NCBI GenBank assembly: GCA_015179025.1
Contig: WHUX01000092.1
Span: 62,001 to 126,000 of the forward strand
Direction of reading: 5' to 3'
Origin: Terfezia claveryi
Taxonomy: Eukaryota; Ascomycota; Pezizomycetes; Pezizales; Pezizaceae
Length of the DNA stretch: 64,000 nucleotides
Below the pieces are notes generated by a model that was not told where the DNA came from, did not search any database, and saw only the letters and a program-made list of their open reading frames with translations. Each line of letters starts with the position of its first letter. Position 1 is the first letter of the stretch. The translations under genes were made by a program, and so were the position numbers. Shown here piece after piece: positions 58,291-64,000 of the stretch.

Positions 58291-61200
58291 ATGCGAGAGA
58301 AGTAGCGGGGATGAAATGTGTGGACAAGTATTGAGTATTGTCACCAGTGGAGCCTGATCCTAAAGGAAAGCGAGAGTAGGTGGCTTGAGCCGTAGTCAAG
58401 GTACTTATATAATTTATAGTACGTATCCTGGTGGCTTGTGTGCCAGTGGTGGGGGTATAATTGGCACAGCGGGGGGTCGAAACGTATTTAAGCCAAGATG
58501 TATATATTGACTACCCGAGAACCGTATCACCGGTGTCTCAGGTAACGCACAGAAATGGAACGTGAATTTGAATTTTAGCACAAGCCTTGCCGTAAATACT
58601 GGTCCCTAGGGAGATATGTGAGTCAAATGTCAAGTGAAGCAATCCCTTAGGATAAATGCGGGACTTATATGTCGTTCTTGGAAAGTAACTTGGAATCCTT
58701 ACCACCTGCCTTTGTCGGCCTTTTCAGCTATATAGTGGGTCTTTTGCCACGAGAAGAGAACTATGGCAGTAGTGGACGGCGGCGGTAGTGATGGAATAGT
58801 GGTGAATATGCTCAGAAGCCCAGAGTAGGCGACGGCGGGGGGGTTCAATTTAAAGACTGCCTAAGAAGCCAATTCCGAACACCATCAAAAAGCTGGCTGA
58901 TGAGAAATGCACTGCTAGCTTGTGCAATCAAAAGAAGCACATATCTAACCTATTCTTGTTCTGAGTGGAAAGCTCCCTTGAAACAATTCTCCACGCTCAG
59001 TACTGGTAGAGGGTGCATATTGAAGATAGTGTGCAACATACCGATAACAGGAAGATAATTAGAGTTAACCAACCCTATTAAAGATAAGTGCTCCCTCGAA
59101 TTATTCCTAGTTGGCATGGGTTGATAATTAGCAATATCTCGCCAGAAAGGATTCCACTGATTGGACCAGATATACTTAGCCCACCCATGGTGCAATTATG
59201 GTCTTCGCGCCTATGCACACTGAAAACTCAAGTTAGAGTGAGCTGCAGGCAAAGAAAGTGGAATCTCGTGATACCGGAACACCAATAGTGAGTGGCATAC
59301 GCGAAGGCATCCTAAAACCTTCCGCCCTGTGCCAGTTATAGCTATATCTGCTGCCTACCACACTTTGAGCTGTATATATTTTCCTTGCAGTAGTGCCCTC
59401 TGGGTAGGCTTCCCTTGACCATGTCAGCTATAGGCCAGGCTAAGTTATAGGTAACTGGTTTCTGTAGCTTTAAACATCACCTTGGGAGAGAACCAGTCAG
59501 AAGGGCCCGCAGCCGGAAACAAATATTGTTTCTGGTTTATTAATCTGCTCGCTGTGCTGGTTTTATGTAAGCAGGCGCCAGCAGAGGCTAGTTGTGCCGC
59601 CATGTCACAACGCCATCCAGCTAATAGGCCTCAGGCGTCGAGCCCAGATAGTCTGGTTGGCACCGGGGCCAGAGTCATCTTGATGACTAGCGGCAGTTCA
59701 ATAAGACTAAGTGCGAGAAACCGTTAACGACGATGCCGTCTAAATCGATTCTGAGCTGATTCTAGCTTTTCCCTTCACCTCATCTCAAACGACAAGAGAT
59801 ATAATATAAACGAGTGCACGTGGTGAAGTCGAACCGTATGTTCCCATTAGGACCCACTTCGCAAGCGATTATCTCCTGGGACATGGGAATTAGTCTCGTG
59901 CCCATGGGGATACGCGTTTTACACATCTTGCCTAGTCTGGTTCATCCCGAAGATAATAATGTGCTATGTACTGTCGTAATCTCTCCTCCCACAGAGCCCG
60001 TTAAGTTTGCCCGGGTCTAAAAGTGATCTTGGTCTTTTGGACGGCGTTACACAAATAGCCTCCTTGAAGACTGCAGCACGAATAGCGATCGACGTGGTAA
60101 ACGTATAGATTAGTTTGGTTCATATAAACCACTTAGTATGTGGGCGGCTTTTAATTTAGGGACGTCTCATCGTAAAATAAGAGTCTGGTCACGAGAACAA
60201 GTTGTACCCGCCTTATCTTCAGACTACCTTATCCTACAGCCCAATCTCAGGATTTTATCTGCGACTCGTTCGTGAATTGAAGGGCGGGGCCAACCAGACT
60301 AGGGCGGGGCATATCAAAGATTCTCGCAGTGCGTCTGAGTTGCAGCCCGGTTTCGTCACGATAATACTGTGCAGCTGTACTAGTACCATATCAGTAGTCT
60401 GGCTTGCCATATCAGGATGGATCAATGCGTGGGTCTTAGGGGACCATAATCGGGAATTAAGCTAAGCCTAGCAAGTGGGAAGGTTCAGTAAACTAGGTTC
60501 AGTCTTACCGTCGATGATTTTACGATCATGCAGATCTCAAGCCTAGTTAAGCACACATCGATTGGTTCCAATAAGAACTCTATTATTTGGTTTCAAAGTG
60601 GTCTGCCGTTCACTATTGCACGTGGAGTGTAGGTATGGTGGAAAACAACCTGCCAGCCTTTATCAACGCTAGGTACTCTTATGATCCGTTCTAGCCTTTT
60701 GCATATGAAACCCACCTTGACCGAGAAATGAGCCGCGCGGAAATGTTATATATGGAAGTGTAAGAAAAGGGTAGGAAAAGGGTAGTCTGGTTGGGAAAAG
60801 GGTATATCTTATGGAACGGAAAAAATCTACTACACTGCGCCTGTCCTCGTGAGAAGATGTAAGGTAAACACCAACATGTACTAGCTCATCCTATGGCTGG
60901 TCCAACTGTGTCGTTACCAATACCACACTTTCCTATGGAAATATGGATGCTAGAGCCCAATAAATTAGACCTTGGTCACAACTTTCATTTGGAATATCTC
61001 TAGTCTCTGCTAGGGTCCCTTATAATTGGGTACGAGAATAAGATATTAAGATCTTACTCGGGACAACAATGTATTGACGCCTTCCGAGTTTTCAATCGTT
61101 CATTTGGCTTACCCATGGTATAGCCAAAGGGGAAAACTAGAATTCCCATGACAAGAATAGCTTGCAATGGTGCTTATGAGCAGTCTGGCCCAGACACTCC

Positions 61201-64000
61201 CGAACCGGGCAGCTAGCTACAAGGCTAGATTCAGATGAGTTCGATGCCTGGCGTTGATGTAGGGTACGGGCCGCAGAAGCATATGTAGACCTGTATGCAC
61301 GGATTAGTGTTAAGAAGATGCAGAGCCCCAGGCAGCGCACACCATCGGCCGTGCTTCCTGCACACTACCTAATACCAGCCTGTTCACACTCAGTTCCTTT
61401 AAGTTAGTTTAGACATGCTTTGGCCTTTGGTCACTTATATTCAGAGAGCTGCTCGAATACGTAGTGCGCCTAGTACACAACTGCTAGCCAAGTAGCTACT
61501 AAGCACTTTGTAAGTAAGGTAGCTAGCTATACGACGCTACTAGTCATGATCCAAACTACGAATTTCTCTGCAACCAGAACCAGACTACGAACAGCTATGT
61601 TCTCAAGATTCAGAGGTAGCCCCAAAGTGTGTAAGTGAAACCAGAAATCGCAAGTGAAGTGCCTAGGTTCCCGTTTTGGGGCACGCCTAGTGTGGCGAGG
61701 CATATTTATAATAGATGCGAATACTACTTCTTCACCCCATTGGACGCTCTACGTGTTCCACGAGACATCCATTTAGGGTTGGCCCGCTGATGGACATGCT
61801 AACACGCGAATTGAAGACTGGCAACTTGAGGAACCATTCCATCATATCCCGTTACTATTGGTTGATCCTTATTAGCTCTGAAATGAGCTAGAAAATGCAT
61901 GCCTATGCAAAGCGAGGATGTTGTGGAAAATTGAAAGCTTAACTCACCTTGTTACTCCGCTCGTGCATACTCCTAGGCACAATTTACTTTTCAATGAAAC
62001 TTGGAACCACACATGAGGGCGGTAGGTATCTACGGTACTACGACCATCAATATGGCCATAGTTACTGCCGCTTGGTGTAAGACGAACGCAGGGAGGCTCG
62101 CAATCCAGTTTGATGTCTATACATAGTTACCGATATCGTATTACGTTCGAAAGAACGACATTCTAAGGGGCAAGCCGGTGGGAGTGACGACTATATCACT
62201 CACTCATCTTCTCAACTGAGACATGATTTCTACAGATACTTGGATGACAGATGCAGACCGGGCACTCTCAGACAAGGCAGCCCGGTGTGCACGTGAACTA
62301 TTAATCAAACCGGCAGCTTCTATATTGTGCCGTCTACCAGGTCGCAAAAACATCTGGCCTAGAAAACTAAATACTCGATAGTAAGTTTTGCAAGCTTGTT
62401 CATAACCCCAAAGCAAATTTGTTTGGTAGTCTCATTAGGACCGACGAAGAGACCTTATTTCGAGTTGGTCGTTTGGGAAGCAACAGTTATGTGATTAATC
62501 TGGAAACATAACCCATTTTTCCATTGATTGAATGAAGGTAGATGGGCTTTTATGTGGATATTTTGGAAACATCATTGCACATAACCCATTTTGTCATTGA
62601 TTGAACGAAGATAGATATGCTTCATTACATGGAAGTCCCATGTGAGTACCCCACTGACTAAGGGATATCACTAGCTGGATATGAAAACTTTTTTTTCTTT
62701 CAAAAGAAAGAACATATCTTGTGATTCAGCTGACTTGAGGTCATTTGGCTCTAGAGTTGTGGATCATTAAAAAACATGGTGGGGCAACAAATTCCGTTTC
62801 ATATTCCTTCACCAAAGTAAGCTAGAAGGCGTCAATCATCTAAATAGAGCGCACAAACGAAAACCACGGCATGTCAGCTGCGGCCTTAGTCTGGTTGGCA
62901 CAATTCCCTCGCTACTACAGCCTTGGATAGTGAAAATCACTCTTAAGCGAACGGTTTTGAGCACCCTTCGCGTGGCATCACGGATGCGCATGACTATATG
63001 TACGGATACTATACATGGCATCAAGTTCATGCAAGCGGGGCCGGTATCACCCAGAACATTTGTTCCACACAACCTGAAACTTTGGTCCCTTCACAGCCAA
63101 TGGAAACTGGGACTGCCCTCGGCTCGTCGCGTAGGCTTTGCATTCAGAAGTTATGGAGTCAGGAGCTAGACACAACATGAACCCCACGTGGTTGTGATTA
63201 TGCATTCGGCTATGCACTCTCAACCCAGGGTTCTACTACATACAGCACAAATGGATCCTACGTAGCACAAGGTTTTGATTCTATATACCAACAGAGGGTA
63301 ACTGTTACCGCCTTTTGGGGAATACTGGAGGTCTTCACAGGATTGTATGATTTCCTCCAACACCGAATGCTTGCATTTCATAGCCGGCAAGGAATTTAGA
63401 GCAAGTCAGGCTAGGGTTTTAGAGGTTTTTTTTTTTTTAATCCTCTAACAAGGGTTAAGTATGAAATAATTATTTTACGTGGGCGAGCCATGAGGATGGA
63501 GTATCCGGCGTTTCGAAGAAACCGTTCATAATACCATACTTTACTTGTTCTCTGACTCTCATTTGTATGTGTAGAGGAGAAAAATTGCTATGATACTCGA
63601 TAGCTGGTCTATACAGAAGAGTCAATAGTATGTAGATTGCTGTCTCTTGAGATTATCATGGCGACACCCAATCGGATCACAGTAAGAGTACAGAATGCAT
63701 CTACCCTCTCTACGAGACGTTGTGCCAACCAGACTACATCTACCCATGATCTACTCGATATAGTGATACTTACTTACCTAAGTACAGTACGTACAGTACT
63801 ACCGTAGCATGTCGTAAGCATCTAGTTCAGTGTCACGATTCAATCATCAATAGCGAACTAAAAAATGGAAAGAAAATTAGACGAATATAAATATTCTCCT
63901 ATGAACTTAACAGTCTATGGGTGCGTAGGTTTGCTCACTGCTTACCAAAATTCGCGGAAATAGAGGTGCAGAGCAGTGCGAGAGATTCAAATAGAAGAGG
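58291..64000. other. 5.7-kb gene-free interval with dispersed motifs
   Basis: No gene or legible relic is found on either strand. Copies of the TAGTCTGGTTGGCAC motif lie near 59649, 60290 (reversed), 60780, 62887 and 63721 (reversed). A diverged direct repeat of about 45 bp (ATAACCCATTTTNCATTGAT) occurs near 62508 and 62580, 72 bp apart. The first few hundred bases should carry the promoter of the gene starting at 58290. Confidence 0.45.

Noticed and set aside
1..64000. CRISPR arrays, rRNA genes, telomeric repeats, secondary-metabolite core genes
   Set aside because: Looked for and not seen; tandem repeats present lack regular spacers, and no polyketide or peptide synthetase motifs were found.

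Overview
The window reads as nuclear DNA from a filamentous ascomycete (Pezizomycotina). Genes carry short GT..AG introns of about 47-140 bp. The gene set is typically fungal: an Asi-type RING membrane protein, a VAMP7/Nyv1-type R-SNARE, a HEI10 meiotic RING protein and a Ufo1-like F-box/UIM protein. Long AT-rich gene-poor stretches hold decayed transposable elements, some with C-to-T type stop codons that look like repeat-induced point mutation. A Leotiomycetes-like source is only a guess. Many open frames begin at TTG or GTG, so I re-derived starts and splice sites from ATG context, intron signals and reading-frame continuity. All spliced models are predictions without transcript evidence.

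Layout. 1-440 (-): 5' end of an unidentified gene running off the left edge. 1793-4695 (+): Asi1/Asi3-like inner-nuclear-membrane RING ligase. 4.7-8.1 kb: non-coding, with a 1.0-kb terminal-inverted-repeat (TIR) element. 8099-11854 (-): large TPR-CHAT putative cysteine protease. 11.9-15.9 kb: empty. 15872-16770 (-) and 17418-18129 (+): divergent R-SNARE and four-helix MARVEL-like gene. 18.8-20.3 kb: decayed Kelch-repeat gene. 20.3-23.9 kb: repeats, including a tRNA-like SINE. 23936-24502 (-): small hypothetical gene. 27.3-27.9 kb: remnant of a hexose transporter. 29692-32707 (-): six-exon gene for a low-complexity Q/Y/G/P-rich protein. 33-38.8 kb: a repeat nest, namely a LINE relic, a tiny poly-A retroposon with target-site duplication, a second tRNA-like SINE, a TA-rich block, and a PD-(D/E)XK-like gene broken by a DNA transposon that is itself broken by a retroposon. 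41084-42406 (+): unidentified 440-residue protein. 43-46 kb: LINE and integrase relics. 47323-58290 (-): four co-oriented genes (Ufo1-like F-box/UIM, HEI10, AroQ-type chorismate mutase, unidentified 494-residue protein). 58.3-64 kb: no gene seen.

Functional themes. Three intact genes belong to ubiquitin or SUMO-type pathways (Asi-like RING, Ufo1-like F-box/UIM, HEI10 RING). One pair concerns membranes (R-SNARE and MARVEL-like). One gene is metabolic (AroQ fold). The most unusual intact gene is the TPR-CHAT protein, whose His/Cys dyad is preserved. The most informative mobile-element result is that a TIR family at 5.4-6.4 kb shares both its termini and an integrase C-terminal fragment with a stop-riddled integrase relic at 45.3-46.0 kb. 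This suggests an integrase-encoding cut-and-paste transposon and its deletion derivative.
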